Below, in pieces: positions 52,347-62,316 of a stretch of DNA of 64,000 bases. Location of the stretch: the NCBI GenBank assembly GCA_004293905.1, contig RDZE01000015.1, positions 62,001 through 126,000 on the forward strand, written 5' to 3'. Under the pieces are notes generated by a model that was not told the DNA's origin, did no database searches, and worked only from the letters and a program-made list of their open reading frames with translations. A program made the translations under genes and the position numbers. Numbering within the stretch: the stretch's first letter is position 1; every line of letters starts with the position of its first letter. Source of the stretch: Cytophagales bacterium. Lineage in GTDB: Bacteria > Bacteroidota > Bacteroidia > Cytophagales > Microscillaceae.

Positions 52347-55300
52347 ATGACAAACCATCGAGTATTTTTCTTATTGTTGCTAATCATTTTTAGTTTTAAC
52401 ACACAAGCACAACACACTTTACGCCATACCGAACAAGCATTGGATTATAAAGTAGGTTTATCGCTTTATGACAAAAATTATTGGTTATCAGCACAACAAT
52501 TTTTTATTACTTTTTTACAAAAATACCCCTATAAAGATGACCGCACCGCCGATGCTACATTGCGTATCGCACTTTGTGCATTGGAACTTGAGCAAATAGA
52601 TGCTGATAAATATCTTAATGATTTTGTGCGCAACTACCCCAATCACCCAGCAGTATACCAAGCCTTTTTGCAATGGGGTATGAAGTATTATGATAAAAAA
52701 GATTATGAAAAAACAAGGTATTATCTTGAAAAACTACCTATCAATCAATTCGAATATGATACTCGTCAAAAGATTCGGTTTGCATTAGCCAAGAGTTATT
52801 TTTATGAAAAAGAACCCAACTATGAAAAAGCCGATTTGTACTTTACAGAGTTAAAACTTTCAGAAAAAAGCCCCTATCGCCTGCCTGCTTATTACTATAG
52901 TGGCTATATTGCTTATCAGAAACAAGAATACGAACAAGCTATTGACGACCTCAGCAAATCGCTTTATGACGAAAAATACAAACTCTATGCACCTGTCGTC
53001 ATCGCTGATATTTACTACAAAGAAGATGAATACGAAAAACTCTTGTATTTTGCCGATTCTCTCATCGGTCCTGATATACCTCGCGAAAATATACTCCCTT
53101 ACCAGCAAATCAATTATTTTAGCCTTTTAGCTGCCGAAGTTTGTTATCAAAATCGCGATTATAACAACAGCCTGTATTATTACAAAAGTTATCTTGGCGA
53201 CCTGCCTGACCGACCCACTGATGACATCACTTTTAAAATAGGCTATACGCAGTTTCAAGTAGGCGAATATGAAAATGCTGCCAATACCTTAGAAGACATT
53301 GCAGACCGACCCAATAGCTTGGGACAAAAGGCTTCTTATTATTTGGCGATTTCTTATATGAACAACAATCAAAAAACTTATGCTGTAAATGCACTCCGAC
53401 AAGCCGCCTCACAAGACTTTGAGCCTACTATACAAGAAAATGCCCTGTATACTTTAGGAGTTTTATGCTATGACTTGGATTATTACAATGAAGCCGTAGA
53501 CGCATTACAGAACTATAAAAATCAGTATCCTAATGGCAAAAAAATCAAAGAGGTAAATAATTTATTGGGAAAAGCCTATATCTATAACAATGATTATGAG
53601 CAAGCCGCTAAATATTTTGAAAGCCAAAACCTAAAAGACCCTGCCAATAGACGCGCCTATCAACAAATCACTTTCTTTCAAGGTATTAGTCAATACAATG
53701 ATGAAAATTATGAACAAGCCATTAACTTGTTCCAAAAATCGCTCAGCTATGCAGATGAAACCGCACAAGCCACCCCCGTAGCTTTTTGGCTTGCCGAAAC
53801 ATATAGTATAAAAACATACCCAAACCAAACAGAATTAGAAGAAACACTCAATAATAAAGTAGTGCCTCTTTATCAACAGATTTTGCGTATCTACGAACCC
53901 AGCGACAATAAATACGCGCTGAAAGCACTTTATGGAATAGGCTATGCGCACTACAATCTTCAAAATCATGAAACGGCTATTACTTACTTACAACAATATA
54001 TTTCTTTTGCCGCTCAGCAAGCACACCCCGATTTTATAGAAGATGCCAAATTAAGACTTGCTGATTGTATGTACGCCATCAAAGAATACAGCGAAGCCAA
54101 TCAAATTTATAATGAAATAGTAAGTACCAGCCAACAAGATTCTGAGCGCGATTATGCCACACTGCAAATGGCTATGATTGCCACAAGGCTTAACCAAAGT
54201 GAAATAGCCCAAAAATACCTCAATCAAATTATCAACAAAGACAATTCTGTATATTACGACCAAGCACTTTTGCAATTGGGCATTAGTGAAGCCGATGCCG
54301 AACACTATGCTATTGCCATTGATTACTTCTCCAAACTCATAGAAGAACGCACCAGTAGCAAATGGCTTCCTGATGCCTATTCTGAAAGAGCAATGTGTTA
54401 TGAAAGTATCAAAGACAATGACAAAGCAACCGAAGACTATAAATACATCATTGATAATTTTCCGCAAAGCGAAGCCGCCACAGATGCCATTTTTGCCCTA
54501 CAAGATATATGGGAAAATACCAATAATAATGATGCGCTCAATGCCTATGCAAATAAATTTAAAATAGCAAACCCTGAAAGCACCGTACCCGAAAAAATAA
54601 AATTCGAAACTGCAAAAAATGCCTACTACAAAACCCGATACGAAGAAGCCTTAGGGCACTTAAATGAATTTAGCACTACCTACCCAGAAAGTATACTTCT
54701 GCCCGATGCTCACTTCTTTATGGCTGAAAGCTATTTCAAAACCCAACAATTAGACCAAGCCCTACCCCTTTATGAAAAAATCATTAGAGAGAAAAAAGGA
54801 AGTTTTGTAGAGTTTGCTCTCAGACAAACTGCTGAATTGTATGCACAAAAAAAAGACTATGGAAAAGCCATCGGTTATTATTTTCAACTTACAAATCTTA
54901 CAAGTAGCACCCGTGAAAAAACAAATGGATTAGCGGGCATTATGAATGCTTATGCAGCCTTAGCCAAATACGACTCAGTACGTTTTTATGCCGATGAAAT
55001 TCTTAAACAAGAAACTTCAGGCAATATCAAAAATCAAGCATTGCTCGCCAAAGGAAAAGCCTATTACCACGAAGGAAATTATGAAGAAGCTACTGCACTC
55101 TTCAAGGACATAAGCATCAACGATGCTTCGCAAGTAGGCGCGGAAGCGATGTATTTGACAGGAGATGTGCTCTACAAACAAAAAAACTATGAAGAAGCCA
55201 TTCTTATTTTAAGTAATTTTGACAAAAAATTCACCCAATACGAAACTTGGCGCGGAAAAGGGTATTTGCTTATTGCAGACTGTTATATAGCCGAAGATAA

Positions 55301-55400
55301 AACCTTTCAAGCGCGTGCTACACTTCGCTCCATCATTGACAATACTACAGAAGAAGAAACAAGACAGCAAGCACAGAGCAAATTAGACAACCTTCAATAA
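52347..55400 (+). CDS. Large exported TPR protein
   Basis: A 1017-residue protein from ATG 52347 (MTNHRVFFLLLLIIFSFNT, signal peptide ending TQAQ). It is nearly all tetratricopeptide repeats, about 24-28 units such as EQAIDDLSKSLYDEKYKLYA and YGKAIGYYFQLTNLTSSTRE. It should form a long superhelix in the periplasm that holds other proteins. Similar TPR proteins in Bacteroidota act in outer-membrane complex assembly. It may be co-transcribed with pdxH, and the 3' end overlaps the convergent small TPR gene by 7 bp. Confidence 0.85.
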   Translation: MTNHRVFFLLLLIIFSFNTQAQHTLRHTEQALDYKVGLSLYDKNYWLSAQQFFITFLQKYPYKDDRTADATLRIALCALELEQIDADKYLNDFVRNYPNHPAVYQAFLQWGMKYYDKKDYEKTRYYLEKLPINQFEYDTRQKIRFALAKSYFYEKEPNYEKADLYFTELKLSEKSPYRLPAYYYSGYIAYQKQEYEQAIDDLSKSLYDEKYKLYAPVVIADIYYKEDEYEKLLYFADSLIGPDIPRENILPYQQINYFSLLAAEVCYQNRDYNNSLYYYKSYLGDLPDRPTDDITFKIGYTQFQVGEYENAANTLEDIADRPNSLGQKASYYLAISYMNNNQKTYAVNALRQAASQDFEPTIQENALYTLGVLCYDLDYYNEAVDALQNYKNQYPNGKKIKEVNNLLGKAYIYNNDYEQAAKYFESQNLKDPANRRAYQQITFFQGISQYNDENYEQAINLFQKSLSYADETAQATPVAFWLAETYSIKTYPNQTELEETLNNKVVPLYQQILRIYEPSDNKYALKALYGIGYAHYNLQNHETAITYLQQYISFAAQQAHPDFIEDAKLRLADCMYAIKEYSEANQIYNEIVSTSQQDSERDYATLQMAMIATRLNQSEIAQKYLNQIINKDNSVYYDQALLQLGISEADAEHYAIAIDYFSKLIEERTSSKWLPDAYSERAMCYESIKDNDKATEDYKYIIDNFPQSEAATDAIFALQDIWENTNNNDALNAYANKFKIANPESTVPEKIKFETAKNAYYKTRYEEALGHLNEFSTTYPESILLPDAHFFMAESYFKTQQLDQALPLYEKIIREKKGSFVEFALRQTAELYAQKKDYGKAIGYYFQLTNLTSSTREKTNGLAGIMNAYAALAKYDSVRFYADEILKQETSGNIKNQALLAKGKAYYHEGNYEEATALFKDISINDASQVGAEAMYLTGDVLYKQKNYEEAILILSNFDKKFTQYETWRGKGYLLIADCYIAEDKTFQARATLRSIIDNTTEEETRQQAQSKLDNLQ

Positions 55401-55717
55401 TCAAACATAAGCTCATCGAGTGCATTGCGCAACTCTTGTTCGGTTTTCAAGTTTCCTTGAGTTTTACAATGCAAAATTCCCTGTTCGTATACTTCTACTG
55501 CCTTCTTTTGGTCTTCAGAGTTTTGCTCATATATTTTTCCTAACTGATAATAAGTAGGCACATAAGTAGGATGCTCAGTGAGTAATCGTTCCAAAAATAG
55601 TATTGCTTCTGTTTTTTGCTCTAATTTCAAATATTCTAAGGCTAAAGCATACAAATTGAAGGGGTCATTGGGGTTCTGTTCATAATAATCCCATAAAATT
55701 TTGATACGACTTTGCAT
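55394..55717 (-). CDS. Small TPR protein
   Basis: A 107-residue cytoplasmic protein with about two tetratricopeptide repeats: NDPFNLYALALEYLKLEQKT and YVPTYYQLGKIYEQNSEDQK, followed by a helix and an acidic end (ELRNALDELMFDY). No signal peptide. Conserved short TPR proteins of this kind are frequent in Bacteroidota; the partner is unknown. It overlaps the large TPR gene by 7 bp at the 3' ends. Confidence 0.8.
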   Translation of the reverse strand: MQSRIKILWDYYEQNPNDPFNLYALALEYLKLEQKTEAILFLERLLTEHPTYVPTYYQLGKIYEQNSEDQKKAVEVYEQGILHCKTQGNLKTEQELRNALDELMFDY

Positions 55718-55809
55718 GATAATTTTTATTTTTTTTAAAATAGTTATAACTTCACGCCTCGAATATTGTTGTAGATTTCAAAAAATATCATAAAAAACCT
55801 TTAAAACGT

Positions 55810-56547
55810 ATGAAAATATTAGTTTGTATTACACACGTACCCGATACCACTTCCAAAATCACTTTTACAGAGGGCGATACCAAACTCAACGAAGCAGGCT
55901 TACAATTCATCATTGGTCCTTATGATGATTACGCCTTAGCACGTGGCGTAGAGCTAAGAGATGCCTTAGGAGGTACGCTCACAGCACTCAACGTAGGCAA
56001 TGCCGATACTGAGCCCACACTAAGAAAAGCATTAGCCATTGGCGCAGATGATGCCATCAGAGTAGATGCAGAGCCCACAGATGCATTTTTTGTAGCAGAG
56101 CAAATTGCTGCCATTGCACAAAAAGAAAACTATGATTTGATACTAATGGGGCGCGAATCAAGCGACTACAATGGCGGACAAGTACACGGAATGGTTGGAG
56201 AAATGTTAGGAATTCCTTCTCTTTCCCCCGTAATGAAACTCGATATAGAAGGCAACACTGCTAAAATGGCGCGCGAAGTAGAAGGTGGAAAAGAATACTT
56301 AGAAGCCTCATTGCCCTTAGTATTGGGCGTACAAGAACCCATTGCTGAATGGAAAATTGCCAATATGAAAGGTATCATGAATGCACGTAAAAAACCTTTG
56401 CAAGTATTAGCTCCCGTAGGCGATAACAAAAAAACTACTGGCATCAAGTATGAACTCCCTGCGGCAAAAGGTTCTTGCAAAATGATTGCCCCAGAAGAAG
56501 TTGAGAAATTGGTAGAATTCTTGAAAACAGAAGCTAAAGTAATCTAA
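55810..56547 (+). CDS. etfB: Electron transfer flavoprotein subunit beta
   Basis: EtfB binds AMP and, with EtfA, carries electrons from acyl-CoA dehydrogenases to the respiratory chain. The 245-residue protein has MKILVCITHVPDT, a GPYDDYALARGVELRDALGG segment, ESSDYNGGQVHGMVGEMLGI, and REVEGGKEYLEASLPLVLGV with the ETF signature EGGK..LEASLP. etfA is not adjacent although the two are usually paired. A hairpin terminator follows, so it is expressed alone. Confidence 0.93.
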   Translation: MKILVCITHVPDTTSKITFTEGDTKLNEAGLQFIIGPYDDYALARGVELRDALGGTLTALNVGNADTEPTLRKALAIGADDAIRVDAEPTDAFFVAEQIAAIAQKENYDLILMGRESSDYNGGQVHGMVGEMLGIPSLSPVMKLDIEGNTAKMAREVEGGKEYLEASLPLVLGVQEPIAEWKIANMKGIMNARKKPLQVLAPVGDNKKTTGIKYELPAAKGSCKMIAPEEVEKLVEFLKTEAKVI

Positions 56548-56579
56548 TATTCTCATTTTTCTTCCAATACTTTATATTT

Positions 56580-56624
56580 AAAAGATATTCTGCAAAAGAC
56601 CAACCACAACGCAGAATATCTTTT
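56580..56624 (+). terminator. Hairpin between etfB and trpE
   Basis: AAAAGATATTCTGC (56580-56593) pairs perfectly with GCAGAATATCTTTT (56611-56624) around a 17-base loop. It ends etfB transcription, and lies 39 bases upstream of trpE, so it could also affect that gene. Confidence 0.8.
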
Positions 56625-56662
56625 ATGCATTTCGTTCATTTACTCCTCCCCTACTCTTCTCT

Positions 56663-58069
56663 ATGCAATTTAGATTAAAAACACAATACAAAAAACTATT
56701 GGCTGATATGCATACGCCCGTAAGCATATACCTAAAAATAAGAGATAAATTTGCTAAAAGTATCCTTTTAGAAAGCTCTGACTATAGAGGTAGTGACAAT
56801 AGCTTTTCTTATATTTGTCTGAAGCCCATTGCTTCTTTTGAAGTAAGCGATAAACAAATAAAACAAACCTACCCCGATGGAAAGGAAATAAAAACGAATA
56901 CCCCCAACCCCAAAAAAGAAGTATTAGAACATTGGCAAAACTTCACCCAAAGTTTTCAAGCCGATGTACTCCCTTTCTCCTTTATCTACAACGGACTCTT
57001 TGGCTACACTACCTATGATGCAGTACAATACTTTGAGGACATTCACCTTCAAGGTTTTAAAAACGATGCCTACAAAATCCCCTCTATTTCCTACCATCTT
57101 TATCAATACATCATTGCCATTAATCACTTCAAAAACGAATTATATATATTTGAACATAGCATAAGTGATTCGTTCGAGGGTATTGAATACATAGAAGACA
57201 TCATCAATCACCGCAACATTCCCACTTATCATTTCAGATTGGAAGCCGAAGAAAATTCTAACCTTACCGAAGAAGAATTTATCAAAATAGTAGACAAAGG
57301 CAGAGAACACTGCAAACGAGGTGATGTGTTTCAGATAGTACTTTCGCGACAATTTTCACAAAACTTTCAAGGCGATGACTTCAATGTATATCGCGCGCTC
57401 CGTTCTATTAATCCTTCACCTTATCTTTTCTATTTCGATTTTGGTAGTTTCCGTATTTTTGGCTCCTCACCCGAAGCACAGTTAGTAGTCAATAAGAACA
57501 AAGCCACTATTCACCCCATTGCAGGCACTTTCAAACGCACAGGAGACGACCAAGCCGATAGCGCATTGGCACAACAACTCAGCCAAGATGAAAAAGAAAC
57601 TGCTGAACACGTGATGTTAGTAGATTTGGCACGCAACGACCTAAGCCGCAACGGTGAGAATGTAAGAGTGGAAAGTTTCAAAGAAATTCAATATTATTCG
57701 CATCTTATACATTTGGTTTCGAAAGTAAGCGCAGACATCAACCCTGACACTCATACTTTACAACTATTTGCCGATACTTTCCCCGCAGGCACACTCTCAG
57801 GTGCGCCCAAATACAAAGCGATGACCCTCATTAACCAATACGAAAACCAAAACAGAGGCTTTTATGGCGGGGCAATAGGCTTTATGAGTTTCAACGGCGA
57901 CCTGAACCATGCCATCATGATTCGTACTTTTTTGAGCAAAAACAACACTATGTACTATCAGGCAGGCGCAGGAGTCGTGTTCAAATCAGTACCCCAAAGC
58001 GAACTCGAAGAGGTGAACCACAAACTTTCGGCACTCAAAGCCGCCCTCAAAACTGCCGAAACTTTATAA
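56663..58069 (+). CDS. trpE: Anthranilate synthase component I
   Basis: TrpE converts chorismate and glutamine-derived ammonia to anthranilate, the first step of tryptophan synthesis. The 468-residue enzyme has the feedback-site motif SILLESSD near residue 35, DVFQIVLSRQF, SPYLFYFDFG, GSSPEAQL, the catalytic IHPIAGTFKRTG, EHVMLVDLARNDLSR, and SGAPKYKAMTLI. The LLES motif supports Trp feedback inhibition and TrpE over PabB. The glutamine amidotransferase (TrpG) and other trp genes are not adjacent. I saw no Trp-rich leader peptide upstream. Confidence 0.92.
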   Translation: MQFRLKTQYKKLLADMHTPVSIYLKIRDKFAKSILLESSDYRGSDNSFSYICLKPIASFEVSDKQIKQTYPDGKEIKTNTPNPKKEVLEHWQNFTQSFQADVLPFSFIYNGLFGYTTYDAVQYFEDIHLQGFKNDAYKIPSISYHLYQYIIAINHFKNELYIFEHSISDSFEGIEYIEDIINHRNIPTYHFRLEAEENSNLTEEEFIKIVDKGREHCKRGDVFQIVLSRQFSQNFQGDDFNVYRALRSINPSPYLFYFDFGSFRIFGSSPEAQLVVNKNKATIHPIAGTFKRTGDDQADSALAQQLSQDEKETAEHVMLVDLARNDLSRNGENVRVESFKEIQYYSHLIHLVSKVSADINPDTHTLQLFADTFPAGTLSGAPKYKAMTLINQYENQNRGFYGGAIGFMSFNGDLNHAIMIRTFLSKNNTMYYQAGAGVVFKSVPQSELEEVNHKLSALKAALKTAETL

Positions 58070-58155
58070 AAAGTAGACCAAAAAAGAAATTTTTTTCACC
58101 AACTAAAGTATTCAAATTATCGTTTATTCATAATTAAGATAAAAAAGTAGAATCT

Positions 58156-58548
58156 ATGAAACATATCAAAACATACACCCGCTTATTTGGTATCTTTTTA
58201 CTGTTCAATTTGGGCATTTCGGCTTGCCAAACCAATAAAATAGTATTGAAAGAAAAAGAAAAGGAAAAACTTATAGAAGGGCACTGGAGCAATAAGTTTA
58301 AGTACGTAGACTTTGTCTTTCAGCGTGGTGGCAAAGAAAACTACTACAAAATTCAATGGCCTGGTAGTCGTATTGATACAGGTATTTGGCGTATTGCCAA
58401 CAATGGTATTATTCTAAAATCAGAAATGGAAGGTACTGAACTCTATGGCGATGTAGTAAAAATTGATGAGGAAACTTTTGTAGTACAGTTCGAAAATGGA
58501 GAAGAATACGAACTCAAAAGAGTTGATGACAAGAATAAAAATAATTAA
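58156..58548 (+). CDS. Putative lipoprotein of unknown function
   Basis: A 130-residue protein with a lipobox (ISAC, Cys about residue 24). The mature domain is small and beta-rich (EGHWSNKFKYVDFVFQRGGK, then GIWRIANNGIILKSEMEGTE), resembling lipocalin-like single-domain lipoproteins of Bacteroidota. No defined family was recognised. It is followed by a strong bidirectional terminator. Confidence 0.75.
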   Translation: MKHIKTYTRLFGIFLLFNLGISACQTNKIVLKEKEKEKLIEGHWSNKFKYVDFVFQRGGKENYYKIQWPGSRIDTGIWRIANNGIILKSEMEGTELYGDVVKIDEETFVVQFENGEEYELKRVDDKNKNN

Positions 58549-58575
58549 TCCTCACAAAATTTCCTTCAAAAACAA

Positions 58576-58614
58576 AAAAAGCCAAAAATAACGAATCATT
58601 ATTTTTGGCTTTTT
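58576..58614. terminator. Bidirectional terminator
   Basis: AAAAAGCCAAAAATAA (58576-58591) pairs perfectly with TTATTTTTGGCTTTTT (58599-58614), with a seven-base loop, between convergent genes. Confidence 0.92.
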
Positions 58615-58644
58615 CATTGCTTCCCTTTTTTCAAAAGGCAATAT

Positions 58645-59556
58645 TTATTTGAGATAAAACACCATTTCACCACCCTCATTACCCACATTTCGCAGCGGGT
58701 TTCCTATAGGCGTTTGGCTGGTATTATCCGATACCGCAATTTTTACATATTGTATCAGTTCCGAAACAGGGAAACGGTCTTTTAGATTTTCTTTCAAAAA
58801 CTTAACTAAATAATGGGCAAAAGGGCTATTTTCACCCTGCTTACCATCAGAAACAAACTCAATATTACCTGAAGTAAGCCCCCAACGTGATTTGATTTGC
58901 TCTACTTTCTCTATATAACCTCTATTTTGCTCTGAAAACAAAGAACCTGAAAAACACGCATCAGCAATCAAAAAAGTGTGGCGCGAATTGATAGCCGCAA
59001 TGTATTTAAGCACATTCGTATTAGGAATATAAGTAGAAACCTGCCCTACTTTGCCATTGTAAGGAATCCAATACCCCTCATCGAAAGAGGCATCATAAAA
59101 GCCATGCCCAGAGAAATAAATCAGTAGATTATCATTGCCTGCTATTTTTTCCTTTATTTTCTCAAAAGTAGCCCTTACATTTTCAAGCGTAACCTGCTCA
59201 TTATAAAGCTCATAAACATTGGCAAGGTCGAAACGGTATTTTTCTAACAATACTTTTTTTACATCATTAGCATCTTTAACAGCATTGTGCAGTGGCTTCC
59301 AAAAAGTATATTTATCTACGGCAATGATGAGCAAATAATTACTCGCATCTGCCGAAACATCAAAGTCAAGGTCTAAGTCTTCATCTTTTTTTAGGTAAGA
59401 TAGGTCAAAATTCATCACTTTGCTATCAGCCGCGTGCATATTGACTGTTTTTTTCTTTTTATGTCCATTGTGTGTTTGCGCTTGCAACCCTAAAGGCAAT
59501 AAGAAAAGGCTTAACAATAGTATTTTCAAGAAGTTAGTTTTCATATATTTCATCAC
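58645..59556 (-). CDS. Exported caspase-like (C14) protease
   Basis: A 303-residue protein with a signal peptide (hydrophobic 10-24, cleavage near LQAQ). The catalytic domain (about 70-300) is a C14 caspase fold: NYLLIIAVDKY, the His of IYFSGHGFY (His151), and the Cys of LIADACFSGS (Cys201). The segment NSPFAHYLVKFLKE and the substrate-pocket region are typical of bacterial orthocaspases. It should act outside the cytoplasm. Substrate and regulation are unknown. ATG 59553 or 59544 are possible starts. Confidence 0.9.
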   Translation of the reverse strand: MMKYMKTNFLKILLLSLFLLPLGLQAQTHNGHKKKKTVNMHAADSKVMNFDLSYLKKDEDLDLDFDVSADASNYLLIIAVDKYTFWKPLHNAVKDANDVKKVLLEKYRFDLANVYELYNEQVTLENVRATFEKIKEKIAGNDNLLIYFSGHGFYDASFDEGYWIPYNGKVGQVSTYIPNTNVLKYIAAINSRHTFLIADACFSGSLFSEQNRGYIEKVEQIKSRWGLTSGNIEFVSDGKQGENSPFAHYLVKFLKENLKDRFPVSELIQYVKIAVSDNTSQTPIGNPLRNVGNEGGEMVFYLK

Positions 59557-59666
59557 ACATCTTTTGTTTGTTTTCGAAACGAATACTACTAAAAAAAAGT
59601 TTGCCTAATTGATTAAAATACTTTGAAAATCAATTACTTATAAGTAAATAAAAAAAGTAAAAAATT

Positions 59667-59696
59667 TTGTAGAAGCCACAAATATTCGTATTTTTG
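59667..59696 (+). promoter_or_regulatory. gyrA promoter
   Basis: TTG (59667-59669), N19 and TATTTTTG (59689-59696) fit the Bacteroidota consensus exactly, 24 bases before the ATG at 59721. Confidence 0.78.
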
Positions 59697-59720
59697 TAAG
59701 TTCAAAAAAATAAACAACTA

Positions 59721-62312
59721 ATGGCAGAATTGACCGAAGAACCCAACGCGGGTAATATCCTTCCTATTGACATAGAAGATGAAATGAAAACAGCCTACAT
59801 AGACTATGCTATGTCGGTAATTATCTCACGCGCCTTGCCCGATGTACGCGATGGGCTCAAACCTGTACACAGACGCGTACTTTTTGGAATGGAAGAATTA
59901 GGCGTACAATACAGTAAGCCCTATAAAAAATCAGCCAGAATCGTTGGAGAAATATTGGGTAAATACCACCCTCATGGCGATAGTTCAGTGTATGACACCT
60001 TAGTCCGTATGGCTCAAGACTGGTCACTGCGCTATGTTTTGGTAGATGGGCAAGGTAACTTTGGCTCTATTGATGGCGATTCGCCCGCTGCGATGCGATA
60101 TACAGAAGCACGCCTACAAAGCATTTCAAGCGAAATGTTAGCCGATATTAATAAAGATACCGTAGATTTTCAATCCAATTTTGACGACTCACTTAAAGAA
60201 CCTACAGTATTGCCTGCCAAAATCCCCAATCTATTGGTCAATGGCAGTGCTGGGATAGCCGTAGGGATGGCAACGAACATAGCCCCTCACAATTTGTCAG
60301 AAGTAATTGATGGTATTATTGCTTACTTAGAGAACCCTGAAATTACGGTTGCGGAACTTATCAAATACATACCTGCGCCCGATTTTCCGACAGGCGGTAT
60401 CATTTATGGCTATCAAGGCGTAAAATCAGCCGCAGAAACAGGCAGAGGCAGAATCGTCATTCGTTCTAAAACAAATTTCGAAACCTCAAAATCAGGCAAA
60501 GAACAAATCGTAGTTACGGAAATACCTTATATGGTCAATAAGGCTATGCTCATAGAGAAAGCCGCTGACTTAGTAAATGAGAAAAAAATAGAAGGCATCA
60601 CTGACATACGCGATGAATCGGACAGAGAAGGTCTGAGAATTGTTTTTGATTTGCGCAAAGATGCCAATAGCAATGTTATTCTTAATCAACTTTTTAAATA
60701 TACAGCTCTTCAATCTTCTTTCAGTGTCAATAATGTAGCCTTAGTAAAAGGAAAACCTAAGATTTTGAACACTAAAGAAATGATTCATCATTTCACAGAG
60801 CACAGACAAGAAGTAGTACTCAGACGTACACAATTCGAACTAAAACAAGCCAAAGAACGACAACACATCTTAGAAGGATTACTCATAGCACTTGACCATC
60901 TCGACGAAGTAATCGCCCTCATCAGAGCTTCTAAAGATGCAGAAAATGCCCGTACAGGTTTAATGAGTACTTTTGGGCTTTCAGAAGTACAAGCCAAAGC
61001 CATTCTGGAGATGCGTTTGCAACGACTTACTGCCTTAGAACGCGATAAAATAATACAAGAATACAAAGAAATTACTGCCTTGATTGCTCGCTTAGAAGCC
61101 ATCATTGCAGATAAAAACCTAAGAACACAACTCATCAAAGATGAACTTGCGGAGATAAAAGCACGCTACGGCGACAAAAGACGTACTGAAATTGTATACA
61201 GTGCCGATGCCGACTTTAGCATGGAAGACATGATTCAGGAAGAATCTATGGTAGTAAGTATTTCGCACGAGGGCTACATCAAACGTACTTCCCTCTCTGA
61301 ATACCGTGTGCAAGGGCGTGGCGGCGTAGGCTCAAAAGGCTCAGGCAGCAAAGACAACGACTTCATAGAGCACATGTTTGTTTCCTCGACGCACGACTAC
61401 CTGCTTATTTTCACCAATAGAGGGCAATTATTCTGGTTGCGTGCCTTCGAAGTGCCCGAAGCCAGCAAAACAGCACAAGGCAGGGCTATTCAGAACATAC
61501 TGCAAATGGAGAAAACCGAGAAGATAAAGGCAGTTATCAATGTTAAAAAACTCAATGATTCGGATTATGTTCAAAATCATTTCTTAGTAATGGTAACCGA
61601 AAAAGGCACAATCAAGAAAACCTCTTTAGAACTTTTCTCACGTCCTCGCCAAAATGGAATACGTGCCATCACTATTAATGAAGACGATAACCTACTCGAT
61701 GTACAATTGACCGATGGCAACAATCATATTATTCTTGCCTTGCGCTCAGGAAGGGCTGTTCATTTCCCTGAAATGAAAATACGCCCCTCAGGACGTACTT
61801 CGGCGGGTGTACGCGGTATTACTTTGGCAAACCAACACGATGCAGTAATAGGTATGGTATGTGTCAATAGAGCAGACTCGCAGCTATTAGTAGTATCGGA
61901 AAATGGGTACGGAAAACGCTCACTTATAGAAGATTACCGTATTACTAACCGTGGTGGAAAAGGCATCAAAGCCTTCCAACCTACTGCCAAAACGGGAAGT
62001 CTGGTAGCCATTCAAGAAGTAGTAGATACTGACGAGCTAATGATTATGAACAAATCGGGCATCACAATCCGTATGGCTGTCAGCGATTTGCGCGTAATGG
62101 GAAGAGCTACACAAGGGGTAAAACTTATCAAGATACAAGACGGTGATTCTATTGGTTCAGTTACCAAAGTGAAAAACGAAGACCTCATTATGTCAGATAG
62201 CCCTATCAAAGATGCCAATGGAAATGGTCATTCGGAAGAAGATACTACTGAACCGAACCCTATTTTAGACAAAGATGCTTTACAAGATAATATCAACAAT
62301 GCATTGAACTAA
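59721..62312 (+). CDS. gyrA: DNA gyrase subunit A
   Basis: GyrA cuts and rejoins DNA in the type IIA topoisomerase that introduces negative supercoils. The 863-residue protein has the active-site Tyr127 ([10 protein letters not shown]), the quinolone pocket [10 protein letters not shown] with Ser88 and Asp92 (equivalent to E. coli Ser83 and Asp87, both wild type), and a C-terminal beta-pinwheel (about 500-820) with the GyrA box [10 protein letters not shown], which favours gyrase over topoisomerase IV. An acidic tail follows. Two membrane or exported proteins follow closely on the same strand. Confidence 0.95.
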   Translation: MAELTEEPNAGNILPIDIEDEMKTAYIDYAMSVIISRALPDVRDGLKPVHRRVLFGMEELGVQYSKPYKKSARIVGEILGKYHPHGDSSVYDTLVRMAQDWSLRYVLVDGQGNFGSIDGDSPAAMRYTEARLQSISSEMLADINKDTVDFQSNFDDSLKEPTVLPAKIPNLLVNGSAGIAVGMATNIAPHNLSEVIDGIIAYLENPEITVAELIKYIPAPDFPTGGIIYGYQGVKSAAETGRGRIVIRSKTNFETSKSGKEQIVVTEIPYMVNKAMLIEKAADLVNEKKIEGITDIRDESDREGLRIVFDLRKDANSNVILNQLFKYTALQSSFSVNNVALVKGKPKILNTKEMIHHFTEHRQEVVLRRTQFELKQAKERQHILEGLLIALDHLDEVIALIRASKDAENARTGLMSTFGLSEVQAKAILEMRLQRLTALERDKIIQEYKEITALIARLEAIIADKNLRTQLIKDELAEIKARYGDKRRTEIVYSADADFSMEDMIQEESMVVSISHEGYIKRTSLSEYRVQGRGGVGSKGSGSKDNDFIEHMFVSSTHDYLLIFTNRGQLFWLRAFEVPEASKTAQGRAIQNILQMEKTEKIKAVINVKKLNDSDYVQNHFLVMVTEKGTIKKTSLELFSRPRQNGIRAITINEDDNLLDVQLTDGNNHIILALRSGRAVHFPEMKIRPSGRTSAGVRGITLANQHDAVIGMVCVNRADSQLLVVSENGYGKRSLIEDYRITNRGGKGIKAFQPTAKTGSLVAIQEVVDTDELMIMNKSGITIRMAVSDLRVMGRATQGVKLIKIQDGDSIGSVTKVKNEDLIMSDSPIKDANGNGHSEEDTTEPNPILDKDALQDNINNALN

Positions 62313-62316
62313 CACT

